This document shows positions 44,074-52,008 of a stretch of DNA of 64,000 nucleotides, one piece after another; the first letter of the stretch is position 1, and each line of letters begins with the position of its first letter. The notes beneath the pieces were generated by a model, which saw only the letters and a list, made by a program, of their open reading frames with translations, did no database searches and was not told the origin of the DNA. The translations under genes were made by a program, and so were the position numbers. This DNA is from DAOUVR01 sp034430535. Lineage in GTDB: Bacteria; Chloroflexota; Dehalococcoidia; E44-bin15. Where the stretch lies: the NCBI GenBank assembly GCA_964443325.1, contig CAYUCL010000001.1:1-64000 (forward strand). The letters run 5' to 3'.

Positions 44074-44871
44074 TTAATGAAGCCCTGTATTGTTTCGAGC
44101 ATCCAGGAGTTCATAGTCTACGTTCTTCTCATCCAGCTTGCGGATCAGATCTGTAGTATCATCATCGACACACACCACCATAGGGAACAGCCCGCTATAG
44201 GCTGCCTCGACCATTGCATCAGCTACTCCATAGAAATAGGCAGGCTCAACACCTATACGCCTCAGTGCGACCAAGGCCTCCAGCCCAATAGCGCCGACCA
44301 TCCTCTCCGCTCTGGTTGCGTCCTTCAATTTGCTAAGGTCAGCGTTTTTGGACCCGCCTCTGCCGATGCTGGGCACTTTGAAGATAGTAACGGTGCCTAC
44401 CTCCAAGGGTACAATTCCGTCTATCTCTGAGACACCCACGTCCTGCCCTGCCTTGGCATCGGACATGGCTATGCCGCTGGCCGTGATGTTTCGCCCATCG
44501 GTGGCATACAGAAGGCCATCCCTCATCACTAGCCCGACTTTCTGGCCCGGTGCAAGGTCGCAATCTGCCACTGCAGCGCAGACCGCTATGTTGGCCACTG
44601 CCTTCTGAATGGTGTCGGATAGCCTCTGCAATTCCTTTAGCTCCTTGATTATCCAGCCCACACCCTCGTTTGTCACCCGGTATCTGGACCGTCTGTCTGA
44701 TGTAAGCCAGCCGTCTGCCACCAACTCCTTAATGTAATCTGAGACTGCCTGGGGGCTGAGCTCGAGCCTTTTGGCAATGTCTCTCTGTTGTATATCCGGT
44801 TGATTTGCCGCCACCTCTGCCAGAATCTGAAACTTTGTAGCCAGATTCTTTTTTCTCAGTAATTCGGTCAT
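44074..44871 (-). CDS. Winged-helix regulator of archaeal type (COG1497-like)
   Basis: 265 residues. An N-terminal winged HTH (about 10-75) has DIQQRDIAKRLELSPQAVSDYIKELVADGWL and SRYRVTNEG. A larger ligand- or effector-binding domain includes GLVMRDGLLYATDGRNITASGIAMSDAKAGQDVGV and EPAYFYGVADAMVEAA. Related proteins are best known in archaea. It sits directly upstream of the secreted-protein cluster on the same strand, with its own promoter and terminator. That makes it the likely controller of the cluster, though this is positional inference. Confidence 0.75.
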   Translation of the reverse strand: MTELLRKKNLATKFQILAEVAANQPDIQQRDIAKRLELSPQAVSDYIKELVADGWLTSDRRSRYRVTNEGVGWIIKELKELQRLSDTIQKAVANIAVCAAVADCDLAPGQKVGLVMRDGLLYATDGRNITASGIAMSDAKAGQDVGVSEIDGIVPLEVGTVTIFKVPSIGRGGSKNADLSKLKDATRAERMVGAIGLEALVALRRIGVEPAYFYGVADAMVEAAYSGLFPMVVCVDDDTTDLIRKLDEKNVDYELLDARNNTGLH

Positions 44872-44909
44872 GTCTTCATCCCCAGCATCTCAGTCTGCCC
44901 CCTTTACGT

Positions 44910-44938
44910 AAATTAGAACGACAACGAGTCTTTGTCAA
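44910..44938 (-). promoter_or_regulatory. Promoter of the winged-helix regulator
   Basis: Minus strand: TTGACA (complement of 44933-44938), 17-bp spacer, TAATTT (complement of 44910-44915). A TTTACGTAAA palindrome overlaps the -10 region. Confidence 0.6.
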
Positions 44939-45026
44939 GGGGGTGTATTCAGCGTATAATTTGCCAAGTCAATGGAATTGACAAGGTGATGGAGCGAACC
45001 TCAAACACGCTGTGAGAAGTCGTTCT

Positions 45027-45536
45027 TCATTGTACTTTTCTACGACGCAACAGCCGTATAACGCCAAGGATGATATTCATCCTTGACACCCTTTGCATAT
45101 AGTGTCTATAGTCATCTCCAAACTTCTCAATGCTTGACCGTTCCTCTAAAAGCATACTCCAGTACATGGTCACTAGACCCACTAATGCTACAACAGCGAC
45201 TGCCCAGTGTTGACCAACGAGTATTCCTCCGCAAAAGAATATAATAACGCCCAAATATAACGGATGACGGACGACCCCGTAGAGACCGGTGTCTACAAGG
45301 ACTGCAGCATAACCCCAACCCTTCCTTCTTCTCGGGATAACGAGATTATATGCATGTAGTACGAAAAGGACACCAGCGGCAGCGAAGAACGCCAAACCAA
45401 CGTATTGCACCGCTTCAATACCACATGGATTGTCGAACAGGATCAGGAACACCACGGTCAAGACTGAACAGGCGCTGCCGACAAATGTCGCGACAAAATC
45501 CTTGAATTGCGACCTGTCAATCTTCTTTGGTCTCAT
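45027..45536 (-). CDS. Isoprenylcysteine carboxyl methyltransferase-like membrane protein (copy 2)
   Basis: 169 residues with about four or five hydrophobic helices. The signature LVDTGLYGVVRHPLYLGVI and the later EERSSIEKFGDDYRHYMQRVSR match ICMT/PEMT-type integral-membrane SAM-dependent methyltransferases. The methyl acceptor is unknown (lipid, thiol or small molecule). It overlaps the upstream paralogue by 20 nt. Confidence 0.82.
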   Translation of the reverse strand: MRPKKIDRSQFKDFVATFVGSACSVLTVVFLILFDNPCGIEAVQYVGLAFFAAAGVLFVLHAYNLVIPRRRKGWGYAAVLVDTGLYGVVRHPLYLGVIIFFCGGILVGQHWAVAVVALVGLVTMYWSMLLEERSSIEKFGDDYRHYMQRVSRMNIILGVIRLLRRRKVQ

Positions 45537-46059
45537 TCAATCCACCTCCTTTAGCAATGCTTGGCCGCGTCCCATGCCTTGCCAGCCGTATGAATCCCAC
45601 CAAGAAATTCGCCCTTGGTACAGATTCCATATAACGTTTGTAGTCATCGCCAAACTTCTCGATAAGGCGCCCGTCCTCCTCTCGTATGGCAAGGTAGACT
45701 GATACCATAGCCGCAACGCCAATAACTGCCACGACCCAGTGTTGAGAAATGAGGATGAGTGCCAGACTCAACAGTATCATTGCCAGATATTGGGGATGGC
45801 GGACAACTGCGTATATCCCACTGTCAACCAGAACCGTAGTATGAATGTAGCCTTCCCCTTTTTGCACACCAGCCCTACGGCGAAAAATGAAGATGGGCAT
45901 CCAGCCCAAGACGAAGGATGCTGCCCATATTGCCCACCCAATGTATAGCAGCGCATCAAGGCCAGCACAGTTATACAGGAAGAAAAGCCCCAACACAAAT
46001 TGAGCGATTATCCCAATACAGACGACGGACCAGAAGCCCAAGCCCATCCACTTGCTCAT
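45517..46059 (-). CDS. Isoprenylcysteine carboxyl methyltransferase-like membrane protein (copy 1)
   Basis: 180 residues. LVDSGIYAVVRHPQYLAMI and EEDGRLIEKFGDDYKRYMESVPRANF show the same family as the next gene. The two are a tandem duplication and may act on related substrates or as a heterodimer. It shares the strand with the methyltransferase and radical SAM genes upstream. Confidence 0.82.
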   Translation of the reverse strand: MSKWMGLGFWSVVCIGIIAQFVLGLFFLYNCAGLDALLYIGWAIWAASFVLGWMPIFIFRRRAGVQKGEGYIHTTVLVDSGIYAVVRHPQYLAMILLSLALILISQHWVVAVIGVAAMVSVYLAIREEDGRLIEKFGDDYKRYMESVPRANFLVGFIRLARHGTRPSIAKGGGLNETKED

Positions 46060-46180
46060 ATTCAGCCTCCTTTTGTGTCATACAACCGTGGTAGCCAACG
46101 TTGTGTGCTTCGTCATTGAGTCAGGTGCATGGTGGCGAGCGCAAGCAGCCAGCAAAGTGGCCGGACGCCGCGGCCATACA

Positions 46181-46957
46181 TCAAGGGCGCTTTATGCATA
46201 CCAGCATCGGATAACACTCGCCCTCCCGACCCGCAGGCTTGAACTCCATTTGCTTGACTTCAAACCCCACCCCCTCCAAAAGACCACGCCACGTTTCAAG
46301 ACCGAAGATGCCACACACGTGGCGATCGGTTTCGATGTCCAGCCGCCCATCACGCCGGATCAAGTACACGAAGGTTACCTCGTAGGTAGTATCCGTTGAG
46401 TCAGGATCATATACATTCTCAATAAAAGCAATCTCGATATCCCCTCTGGAGTGTGTGGTGCATTGAGTCCTGTTTTGCTGGAAGTGCTCTGGAGTCTCTT
46501 CTACAAGAGTGAGAAAAACCCCTCCTGGCTTGAGGTGCTTGTAAGCGGTCAAAAACGCCACCTGCAAGTCTGCCACCGTGAGCATATAGTTGATCGAATC
46601 GAAGATCGTCACAGCATCAAAGAGCTTCCCCAACCGCAAGTTTCGCATATCGCCAAGGGAATACGTGACCTCTGGGTTCAACTGCCTTGCCAGACCCAGC
46701 ATAGCCTCGCTGGTGTCGACGCCCGTGACTCTGAAGTGTTTCTTCAATGTGCAATCGTTGTGGCCTCCGCCGCAGCCCAGGTTTAAAAGCTTTTTTACCT
46801 CAAGCTGAGAGTGCTCTCGGATGATTCTACAGAGCTGTTCGGCCTCTTCGATGTAGTCTTGCGGCGGGCTGATGATGGGCCAAACCCAGGCAAGGTCACT
46901 GTATAAGCGCTGCCGATCATTCACTGAATATGGTTGCAACCTCCTGCCTCCAGTCAT
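46181..46957 (-). CDS. Class I SAM-dependent methyltransferase
   Basis: About 259 residues from ATG 46957. Motif I is LNLGCGGGHND, the acidic end of strand 2 is VTGVDTSEAM, and motif II/III regions are FDAVTIFDSINYML and LKPGGVFLTLVEE. The start is uncertain: TTG 46939 has GGAGG 7 nt upstream, and TTG 47014 extends the frame. The target is unknown; the neighbouring radical SAM and membrane methyltransferases suggest a joint modification pathway. Confidence 0.85.
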   Translation of the reverse strand: MTGGRRLQPYSVNDRQRLYSDLAWVWPIISPPQDYIEEAEQLCRIIREHSQLEVKKLLNLGCGGGHNDCTLKKHFRVTGVDTSEAMLGLARQLNPEVTYSLGDMRNLRLGKLFDAVTIFDSINYMLTVADLQVAFLTAYKHLKPGGVFLTLVEETPEHFQQNRTQCTTHSRGDIEIAFIENVYDPDSTDTTYEVTFVYLIRRDGRLDIETDRHVCGIFGLETWRGLLEGVGFEVKQMEFKPAGREGECYPMLVCIKRP

Positions 46958-47050
46958 ACAGATCCAAGTATCAGATATGTTTTCTGGGCTTTGTAAAATG
47001 CGAGGCTTAGGCAAATCATATGTGCTATGTGATAAGCTGTTGTTAGACTA

Positions 47051-48325
47051 TCATATTTCGATTTCCTGTGGCCACGCTTCTTTCATAGCAATAGACCACA
47101 TTTTATCAATATACTTGAGCGCAAAGTAATTCTGCATCAGGTGCAGCCAGAAAGCCCCCCTCTCGGTCAGGCAGATCTGCTCTGCATCCTCCTCATACAG
47201 TCCGAATAGTCCAGCTAACCACAATAGCGGTCGAATTCTCTTGTCTTTATCGATAAATATTTCAAAGAGTCGCTTCTCGGGGATATAAGTCTCATAGATC
47301 CGCCAGTAAAGCCAATAGTACTGAGCCATCGATTCGTTAAAGTCCATCTTGAATGCTACTGGCAGCCTATCGTTGAGGCAAGTTTTGATATACTCTTCAA
47401 CGGAGAACGTATTAAAATAGAACGCACCCGGTATATACGAACCAGCACCAGCACCAAGACCAACGTAATTATCTCGGGTGACCGAGGAATATATCGGATC
47501 ATCGCCTCGCTTAAACCCCCAGACAGACACCCGTTGGAAACCGTTTTCGAGACAAAAATCATGTATCGCCCGATACATTCTCCTTCTGGTAAATATATTT
47601 GGTATTTTGACCCTTTTTAGCTTGAGGTACCTCCCCGCTGCAGAATAGGGAAAAGTAAAAAGCGGATAGAGAGTTACTTGATTTACACCAGAAGCGATGG
47701 CTTTCCGTAAGTCCGATACCACCTCTTTGACCGACTGGCCTGGCAGGGCAAACATGAGATCCAGATTGACGGACTTAAAACCGGAAGACAAAAGCGATGC
47801 TATCGTTGGATGTAAGATGTCTGCCGTATAGTTCCTACCAATTAACTGAAGATATCTGTCATCGAAACTTTGCACTCCCAGGCTGACCATACCAACTCCG
47901 TAGTCGACCAATTTTCTCACCGTTTCTTCGTTTATATCCGACGGATTGGTCTCAATGCAGATATCGCCAGTTACAACGAAACGGTCCCTGATCCTTCTAA
48001 GAATCACTCCCAACTCGTCTATGAGATTTGTTGGGGTCCCACCGCCTATGTAAATGGACGAGATTTCAATTCCACCCAAATGAGCATGGTACCGTTCAAT
48101 CTCTATCAGCATCGCCTCCAGGTATGGCTCAACAAGCCTGCTATCGTATGCTATTTTATTATAGGGACAGTAGGGGCAAGTGTTTTTGCAAAAAGGGATG
48201 TGGATATAGAGACCCGTTTTATCGATCGCCGGGAACTCAACCGCGTCTATCGCGTGAAAAACAAATCGTGAATCGGAGCCTACAAGATATCGTCTCAGTA
48301 CTTTTGTGATGATCTCACTAATCAT
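47051..48325 (-). CDS. HemN/HemW-like radical SAM protein
   Basis: 424 residues. The radical SAM cluster motif CKNTCPYC follows LYIHIPF. IYIGGGTPT, ETNPSDI, GVQSFDDRYLQLIGR and DLMFALPGQS are characteristic of the coproporphyrinogen III oxidase-like group, which includes HemN, heme chaperone HemW and the heme-opening methyltransferases ChuW/HutW. The exact member is unclear. ATG 48325 is preferred because GAGGAG lies 7 nt upstream. Context with methyltransferases favours a biosynthetic or degradative role over housekeeping HemW. Confidence 0.88.
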   Translation of the reverse strand: MISEIITKVLRRYLVGSDSRFVFHAIDAVEFPAIDKTGLYIHIPFCKNTCPYCPYNKIAYDSRLVEPYLEAMLIEIERYHAHLGGIEISSIYIGGGTPTNLIDELGVILRRIRDRFVVTGDICIETNPSDINEETVRKLVDYGVGMVSLGVQSFDDRYLQLIGRNYTADILHPTIASLLSSGFKSVNLDLMFALPGQSVKEVVSDLRKAIASGVNQVTLYPLFTFPYSAAGRYLKLKRVKIPNIFTRRRMYRAIHDFCLENGFQRVSVWGFKRGDDPIYSSVTRDNYVGLGAGAGSYIPGAFYFNTFSVEEYIKTCLNDRLPVAFKMDFNESMAQYYWLYWRIYETYIPEKRLFEIFIDKDKRIRPLLWLAGLFGLYEEDAEQICLTERGAFWLHLMQNYFALKYIDKMWSIAMKEAWPQEIEI

Positions 48326-48473
48326 TCTGGAACTCCTCATACACCCTAATATCATAAGGCGAACAACGTTTCAACCGTATCCAAAGTATGCCTAAGGTTA
48401 GAGAAACAAATCCTGTGGAAGTGTCGAAAACACAAAGCCAAATACGCTCAGTCAGTTAACCGCGTGACGTTTT

Positions 48474-49100
48474 CTATGAATTCATATTTCCTGTCTTCCA
48501 GCCACTTTCTTCCCATGCCTCTCTCATCACGGGATTGCGCTTGAGAAACTCATCAACAACCTCTTTTGGCACCCGGTTCAAAACACAGGAGAAGTTGACG
48601 CACTGAGAACAGTGGAATTTTTGCAAAGTCCAGCCCGATATTGCTATACCCAACGCCGTGAGAAAAGCCAGAATGTATTGCCCCCCGAGAATCAGAAAGG
48701 GGAAGGGATAGCAAGTCAGCAGGATAAGAATGATTACAAACTGGATCTTACCTGACCTGCTAATGGGTCCGGGATGGTATCTCCACAATTTATACAGACC
48801 ATAATTAGCAAAACAGCGCAGCATTGAGCCCTTTTCAGCAAAATAAGGGCAATGACTGCAAAGAACGCGATTCTCCCAGATTCCAAGAAGAATGGCAAGC
48901 AGCACAAGCCAGCCCAGAATATACCAGCTATAGCCACCCAGCACCATTCCGATAATGGCTGGAAGCACAATAGATAGGAACAGACCCATAAAATGAAGAA
49001 GGTCTCCCAATTTGAAATGACATTTCAGGCGACCAGCAATGGTGCAATCTGTACACTCGGAAACTGGTCGCCAAATGCAAATGTTGTATGGGTTGGTCAT
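48474..49100 (-). CDS. Cys-rich integral membrane protein, unknown
   Basis: 208 residues with about four hydrophobic helices and Cys clusters facing their ends: CTDCTIAGRLKCH near residue 16, LCSHCPYFAEKG near 81, and CSQCVNFSCVLN near 165. Such sites could bind metal or Fe-S. No family is recognised. It starts the same-strand cluster containing the radical SAM and methyltransferase genes. Confidence 0.7.
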   Translation of the reverse strand: MTNPYNICIWRPVSECTDCTIAGRLKCHFKLGDLLHFMGLFLSIVLPAIIGMVLGGYSWYILGWLVLLAILLGIWENRVLCSHCPYFAEKGSMLRCFANYGLYKLWRYHPGPISRSGKIQFVIILILLTCYPFPFLILGGQYILAFLTALGIAISGWTLQKFHCSQCVNFSCVLNRVPKEVVDEFLKRNPVMREAWEESGWKTGNMNS

Positions 49101-49150
49101 CTATCCTCCTCTTGTCATAATAATACACTTTATTCAGGAAATGGATACGC

Positions 49151-49210
49151 CCCGTTCGGCCTGAGCCTGTCGAAGGGCCGTTCTTGGTTCGACAAGCTCA
49201 CCACGAACGG
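49151..49210. repeat. Dispersed CTTCGACAGGCTCAGG-type repeat
   Basis: CCCGTTCGGCCTGAGCCTGTCGAAGGGCCGTTCTTGGTTCGACAAGCTCACCACGAACGG region; same family as 5064-5163 and 59681-59930. Confidence 0.7.
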
Positions 49211-49301
49211 TGTTGCAAACAGAGCAAGCTGTGACACGGGCATTCGGCCGAACGCCCCTACGATGTTCATGATGAGCCTCGCAACAATAAGTAAGCCTGT
49301 C

Positions 49302-49410
49302 GGGTGGGTGCAGCCCTTCAGCGCAAGGGCGAACCCTACCATTTTACCGCCATAAAGCGTAGTGCGAGGCTTTAGCCTCGCTTAAAGCGACCCTTTAGGG
49401 TCGCGCTACA
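49302..49410. repeat. Two dispersed repeats: GTGGGTGCAGCCCTTCAGCG and TAGCGCGAGGCTTTAGCCTCGC types
   Basis: 49302-49342 matches 55111-55156. 49356-49410 matches 55061-55108 and 61111-61171. The second carries two hairpins, GCGAGGCTTTAGCCTCGC and GCGACCCTTTAGGGTCGC. Confidence 0.7.
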
Positions 49411-49492
49411 TCACCCCAACAGCCTCATCCCCCTTGACCTGCCGCCACAAATCTTCTATCGTTAGTTCGGTCGGGTCTTTGATCTGTGCCAT
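49406..49492 (-). CDS. Short 28-residue open frame ending in a repeat; possible truncated gene
   Basis: ATG 49492 has AAAGGAGG (complement of about 49501-49508) at ideal spacing. The peptide starts MAQIKDPTELTIEDLWRQV. Its last codons and TAG lie in the TAGCGCGACCC repeat, as if the repeat had replaced the original 3' end. It may be a fragment or a genuine small protein; I do not recognise it. Confidence 0.35.
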   Translation of the reverse strand: MAQIKDPTELTIEDLWRQVKGDEAVGVM

Positions 49493-49593
49493 GGGGCGTG
49501 TCCTCCTTTCTAAGTATTCTTTCTTGTACCGGAAAGGACACGCCCCCTCCTTTTTACACGCAATACGTCACACTACCCAGCGCATAAAACCTC

Positions 49594-49626
49594 TTGACAG
49601 GCGTTTTGGTTCTATGTTATTATAAT
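49594..49626 (+). promoter_or_regulatory. Promoter of the pantothenate operon leader
   Basis: TTGACA (49594-49599), then TATTAT (49618-49623, 18-bp spacer) overlapping a TATAAT (49621-49626). Strong sigma70 look. Confidence 0.7.
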
Positions 49627-49631
49627 ATAAC

Positions 49632-49782
49632 CAGCGACCCCGAATAGTTCGGGGCGGTGAGTTGAAACTGGTAAGGCTTAACAAGAAACAAAAAGGTCGC
49701 TTGGATCGGTGACGACCGAGACGGCAGAGAGCGGTTCAGCTTGTCATTACGCCTTCTCGGGTACGCCCGAGAAGGTTTTTTT
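49632..49782 (+). ncRNA. Structured 5' leader with attenuator, possible riboswitch of the pantothenate operon
   Basis: Closing helix CAGCGACC with GGTCGCTTG encloses a CCCCGAA-TAG-TTCGGGG hairpin. A TCGGT-GACG-ACCGA hairpin follows, then the terminator at 49752-49782. CCGAGA (49717-49722) could pair with TCTCGG in the terminator's 5' arm and act as antiterminator. A leader before a pan operon recalls the published pan RNA motif, but I cannot confirm the match. Confidence 0.5.
49752..49782 (+). terminator. Intrinsic terminator (attenuator) in the pantothenate operon leader
   Basis: A perfect 10-bp stem CCTTCTCGGG-TACG-CCCGAGAAGG followed by seven Ts. It lies 20 nt before the first coding start, so it must be read through or controlled. 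Confidence 0.85.
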
Positions 49783-49801
49783 CGTTTTAGGAACATAGAT
49801 T

Positions 49802-50761
49802 GTGAATAATGCAATCACCGATGTGCAAGGGATAAAGGTGGGTCATTACACCGATAAAGAGGCAGCCACTGGCTGCACCGTGGTCCTCTGTGAGGAGGGT
49901 GTGGTGGCCGGTGTGGACGTGCGCGGCTCGGCGCCGGGAACAAGGGAGACCGACGCTTTGCGGATGACGAGCCTGGTGGGGAGGGTGCATGCCATTCTTA
50001 TCAGCGGTGGCAGTGCCTTCGGACTCGATGCTGCTGGTGGGGTGATGCGCTATCTGGAAGAGAGAGGCTTCGGCTTCGATGTTGGTGTGGCCAAGGTGCC
50101 TATCGTCCCTGCCGCCATTCTGTTCGACCTGCGTTTGGGCAGCGCAAAGGTGAGACCTGGAGCGGAGGAGGGCTATAAGGCGTGCCTCGCCGCCACTGAT
50201 GGCCCGGTGGCTGAGGGGAGCGTTGGCGCCGGCACTGGGGCGACGGTGGGCAAGATTATGGGGCCTGAGCGAATGACCAAGAGCGGCCTGGGTACGGCGA
50301 GCCAGAGGACGGGCAATTTCACCGTCGGCGCTATCTTTGCCGTTAACGCTTTTGGAGATGTGGTTGAACCAGAGACGGGAGTGGTCATCGCTGGCCCTCG
50401 TGACATAGAGAAGGGCGGTTTTATCGGCACCATCGAGGTCCTGAAAGAACTCAGGGAATCGAAAAGCCTTACCCCCATCAATACAGTCATCGGGGTTGTG
50501 GCCACCGATGCCTCGCTAGACAAAGAGCAGGCGATCAAGGTGTCACAGATGGCACACGATGGCCTGGCGAGGGCCGTTCGCCCGGCTCATACTATGTTCG
50601 ACGGCGATGCCATCTTTACCCTCGCCACTAGGCGAGAAGAGCAGGGGGATGTCACTTTGATTGGCTCGATAGCGGCAGAGGTAGCAACAACGGCGATCGT
50701 CAGGGCGATAAGGGAGGCTGAGGGGCTTTGCGGTATACCAGCCGCCAGGGATGTGAGCTAA
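49802..50761 (+). CDS. P1-family (DmpA-like) self-processing aminopeptidase
   Basis: 319 residues of the Ntn-type DmpA/BapA group. N-terminal ITDVQGIKVGHYTD, GCTVVL, GGSAFGLDAAGGVMRYLEERG, and the self-cleavage region INTVIGVVATDA, where the Thr after Asn is the expected nucleophile. Family members release N-terminal D-amino acids or beta-amino acids. As the first gene of a pantothenate operon it might liberate beta-alanine from peptides, which is inference. Start GTG 49802; no clear Shine-Dalgarno. Confidence 0.88.
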   Translation: MNNAITDVQGIKVGHYTDKEAATGCTVVLCEEGVVAGVDVRGSAPGTRETDALRMTSLVGRVHAILISGGSAFGLDAAGGVMRYLEERGFGFDVGVAKVPIVPAAILFDLRLGSAKVRPGAEEGYKACLAATDGPVAEGSVGAGTGATVGKIMGPERMTKSGLGTASQRTGNFTVGAIFAVNAFGDVVEPETGVVIAGPRDIEKGGFIGTIEVLKELRESKSLTPINTVIGVVATDASLDKEQAIKVSQMAHDGLARAVRPAHTMFDGDAIFTLATRREEQGDVTLIGSIAAEVATTAIVRAIREAEGLCGIPAARDVS

Positions 50762-50762
50762 G

Positions 50763-51629
50763 ATGGTAAATATAGGTTTCATCGGAGCTGGGACTGTGGG
50801 CACGGCGCTGGCGGTGAGGCTAAGTGGTAAGGACTATCCCGTGGTCGCCGTTTACAGCCGCACCAAAGCATCCGCCCAGAGGCTTGCCGACGCTGTTGGT
50901 GGCTGTCGGGTGTGCGATACCGCCCAGGCGGTGGCTGATTCTGCTCAGCTTGTTTTCGTTACCACCCCTGACGACGCCATTGAGGTGGTTGTGGCCGAAC
51001 TTTATTGGCACAAAGGGCAAAGCGTGGTTCATTGTAGTGGGGCGGACTCCACGGATATTCTTGAGCAGGCGAGGGAGGATGGCGCTTATGTTGGTGGCTT
51101 TCATCCTCTTCAAACCTTTGCCAGCGTGACCCATGCTATAGAGAACATACCAGGCTCTATGTTTGCCATTGAAGCTGAGGAGCCTTTGCTCACCACGTTG
51201 AAGGAGATGGCTTTAGCTCTCGATGGGACTTGGGTTAGGCTGAATGCCGACGACAAGGTGCTTTATCACGCTGCAGCAGTGATCGCCTGTAACTACTTTG
51301 TCACCCTGGTGAAGCAGTCCACTGACCTGTGGGAGACATTCGGGGTTCCATCTCAGCAGGCAACCAAGGCGCTTTTACCCCTGATCAGGGGAACGTTGAA
51401 TAATATCGATAATATTGGCTTGCCTGACTGTCTCACCGGGCCCATAGCCCGGGGGGACTTAGGCACGATTAAGAAACATCTGTCTGCTCTAAAAAGAGCG
51501 GCGCCGCAGGTGCTCTCCATGTATCGTGAGTTGGGACTTCAGACCATCCCCATAGCCTTAGCAAAGGGGAGGATCGATGAAGAGAGAGCAAATGAGTTGA
51601 GAGAGCTTTTAAAGGAGGAGAATCTATGA
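50763..51629 (+). CDS. Rossmann/DUF2520 oxidoreductase, likely ketopantoate reductase role
   Basis: 288 residues. NAD(P)-binding GFIGAGTVGTALAVRL at the N-terminus, HCSGADSTDIL, GGFHPLQTF, and a helical DUF2520 C-terminal domain from about 130. panE and ilvC are not in the operon, and this 6-phosphogluconate-dehydrogenase-like fold resembles ketopantoate reductase, so it may reduce 2-dehydropantoate. It starts 1 nt after the P1 peptidase stop and overlaps panD by ATGA. Confidence 0.82.
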   Translation: MVNIGFIGAGTVGTALAVRLSGKDYPVVAVYSRTKASAQRLADAVGGCRVCDTAQAVADSAQLVFVTTPDDAIEVVVAELYWHKGQSVVHCSGADSTDILEQAREDGAYVGGFHPLQTFASVTHAIENIPGSMFAIEAEEPLLTTLKEMALALDGTWVRLNADDKVLYHAAAVIACNYFVTLVKQSTDLWETFGVPSQQATKALLPLIRGTLNNIDNIGLPDCLTGPIARGDLGTIKKHLSALKRAAPQVLSMYRELGLQTIPIALAKGRIDEERANELRELLKEENL

Positions 51630-51997
51630 GAACTATGTTGAAGGGGAAGATCCACCGTGCTCGAGTCACCGATGTTTGCGTTGACTACGAGGGTAGCATC
51701 GGAATTGATGGGCTGCTTCTAGAGGCGGCAGGCATCCTTCCCTATGAAAAGGTTCAGGTGCTCGATATTAACAATGGTGCTCGTCTTGAGACCTACGCCG
51801 TCGAGGCGGAGAAGGGCTCAGGGGAGATTAGTCTCCTTGGTGCCGCTGCCAGGCTGGTGTCGGTAGGTGACAAGGTTATCGTCCTTGCCTATGATGTTGT
51901 CACCGAGGAGGAAGCACAACACTGGCACCCCAAATTGGTCTATGTCGATGAGAAAAATACGATAGTGAAGGTAAAAGAGGGAGTGCTCTCCTTCTAA
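51626..51997 (+). CDS. panD: Aspartate 1-decarboxylase (pyruvoyl enzyme)
   Basis: Makes beta-alanine from aspartate. 123 residues. It cleaves itself at Gly23-Ser24 in YEGSIGID to create the pyruvoyl group. K8 in MLKGKIHRARVT and NNGARLETYAV match the family. The start overlaps the upstream stop by 4 nt. Confidence 0.95.
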   Translation: MRTMLKGKIHRARVTDVCVDYEGSIGIDGLLLEAAGILPYEKVQVLDINNGARLETYAVEAEKGSGEISLLGAAARLVSVGDKVIVLAYDVVTEEEAQHWHPKLVYVDEKNTIVKVKEGVLSF

Positions 51998-52008
51998 GGA
52001 GGAAAGCG

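Noticed and set aside
49434..49625. 63-codon plus-strand frame
   Set aside because: It crosses the divergent promoter region and the -35/-10 of the pantothenate operon, with no ribosome-binding site.
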